Shown here: one piece after another, positions 63,111 through 64,000 of the stretch
Position numbering within the stretch: the first letter of the stretch is position 1
Layout of the letters: each line of letters begins with the position of its first letter
Assembly: GCA_903970445.1 (NCBI GenBank)
Contig: CAJCIP010000108.1
Coordinates: 1-64,000 of the forward strand
DNA length: 64,000 nucleotides
Reading direction: 5' to 3'
Source of the DNA: Verrucomicrobia bacterium Tous-C9LFEB
GTDB lineage: Bacteria > Acidobacteriota > Terriglobia > Terriglobales > Acidobacteriaceae
Program-made: the position numbers and the translations under genes
Notes under the pieces: generated by a model
What the model was told of the DNA's origin: nothing
The model's database searches: none
What the model saw: only the letters and a program-made list of their open reading frames with translations

Positions 63111-64000
63111 CTAGTGCTGCTGCGATTCGGTGGTGACTGAATTGATGACGCCTCTCCGCGACTTTGGCGTGAACTTGCGCACGATAAATTCCTGGAAGAC
63201 GTTGCCGACAGCATCGCCTCCGATCCCGATGAGTCCATTCTCAAGCGTCACGCCGGTGCCGCTGCGATCGGTGGAAGGATAGTAGGCGTTTGAGATCGCT
63301 CCGGCGGAGAAGTCACCGAGGATGCCGGCGATCGCGAACTGCCGCTTGCCATTATCGCCGCGGCAGATGATCGCCGTAGAAAGCGCGTAGAACAATCGGG
63401 AGTGGACGCTGCCGGTTCCCTTGTAGAAGTAGCGGGGATCCTGATGGAAGAGAACTGGAAAAACGCCGCCGCCCAGGACGGTTCCTACGACAAGATTCCC
63501 GTAGTTTGCGCCGAAGCGTTTGCCGTAGCCCTGGGCACCTTGACCGTAGCCTGCGAAATCATTTTGCCACTGCTGCACACCTGCTGAACCTGCAGCGATG
63601 ATGATGTTGATAGGATCGCGGAACGTGGTGGCCACGAGCGAGAATTTCTGCTTTGGCGTAAGCGGAACGGCTTTCCAGTCGTAGGCGACGAAGAAGTTTG
63701 GAAGCAGGCCGAGCACGCGCTGTTGTTCTTCGGCATGTACCTGGAGCTGTGCAAGCTGCTTCTGCGTGAGCGCGTTTACAGAGATATCGACTTCGCCCAT
63801 TTTCATACTCAGCGGCGGTGCGGCGTACATCTCTCCTGCATTTACGGAGCCGGTGAGTGATGCGTTTGAGAAGCCTTGCAGCGACACATCGATTTGAAAC
63901 GCTCCCGCGGGAACGCTGGTGAAGGTAAAGGAGCCGTCTGAGCTTGAAGTCGTAGCTCTGCTGAGACTGCCTTCTTTCAGAGTTACAGAGGCACCTGCGA
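63111..64000 (-). CDS. Carboxypeptidase-regulatory-like domain protein, C-terminal part (partial)
   Basis: The frame runs off the right edge, so the 5' end is outside. The visible N-terminal part (VTLKEGSLSRATTSSSDGSF, SVPAGAFQIDVSLQGF) is a carboxypeptidase-regulatory-like beta sandwich. The rest (SAGVQQWQNDFAGYGQGAQG, VVGTVLGGGVFPVLFHQDPR) is a glycine-rich region found in acidobacterial envelope proteins of unknown function. The stop is at 63111; its promoter and export signal are not seen. Confidence 0.68.
   Translation of the reverse strand, partial: AGASVTLKEGSLSRATTSSSDGSFTFTSVPAGAFQIDVSLQGFSNASLTGSVNAGEMYAAPPLSMKMGEVDISVNALTQKQLAQLQVHAEEQQRVLGLLPNFFVAYDWKAVPLTPKQKFSLVATTFRDPINIIIAAGSAGVQQWQNDFAGYGQGAQGYGKRFGANYGNLVVGTVLGGGVFPVLFHQDPRYFYKGTGSVHSRLFYALSTAIICRGDNGKRQFAIAGILGDFSAGAISNAYYPSTDRSGTGVTLENGLIGIGGDAVGNVFQEFIVRKFTPKSRRGVINSVTTESQQH

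Overview
The window looks like chromosomal DNA of an acidobacterium, probably class Terriglobia (Acidobacteriaceae). This is inferred from the moderately high GC content, the style of the proteins (futalosine-pathway MqnA, the omega/Rho pair, a carboxypeptidase-regulatory-like surface protein, a ChlI-like ATPase plus VWA protein) and the many short intergenic palindromic repeats; no marker gene settles it. Most of the window is housekeeping. There is no CRISPR array, prophage, IS transposase, rRNA or recognisable tRNA. One structural RNA is present, the small SRP RNA at 50070-50167 (minus).

Layout. 1-4.4 kb: reductive pyrimidine catabolism (PreA end, dihydropyrimidinase, NCS1 permease, class III aminotransferase). 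4.9-10 kb: FtsK, a PA2169-type four-helix protein, a DoxX-like protein and UppP. 10.1-15.8 kb: a plus-strand run with a VWA protein, a small membrane protein, a VKOR-like protein, a membrane coiled-coil protein, a membrane hydrolase, threonine dehydratase and an SH3/TPR-like exported protein. 15.8-20 kb: minus-strand methyltransferase, beta-barrel protein, Fpg-type glycosylase and ChlI-like AAA ATPase. 20-25.4 kb: O-methyltransferase, thioesterase and Mrp, then hrcA-grpE-dnaJ. 25.5-32.8 kb: RsmE, serine dehydratase, YifB/ComM, RNA polymerase omega, Rho and DUF4126. 32.8-40.6 kb, minus strand: riboflavin genes ribE-ribD, then ftsY, gpsA-plsY, cinA, an NHL-type propeller and pgpA. 41-53.9 kb: repeat-rich, with yacG, a frameshifted pentapeptide-repeat gene, an enlarged rimO, a cytochrome b plus sulfite-oxidase-like pair, a membrane-bound MutS-like ATPase, fabH, SRP RNA, a DedA-like protein, mqnA and dprA. 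54-64 kb: topA, cupin, DUF427, DUF4174, a GH20 hexosaminidase, an outer-membrane-type orphan, an MDR oxidoreductase and the end of a surface protein.

The most unusual signal is between about 40.7 and 61 kb. At least three short repeat families recur there, with stems that change by compensation. Two copies of one double-hairpin family lie in frame inside rimO, lengthening RimO to 670 residues. The same area holds two genes whose conserved reading frames extend upstream of any ATG/GTG/TTG (pgpA and 48126-48569) and one lipoprotein gene whose signal peptide and pentapeptide repeats are in different frames.
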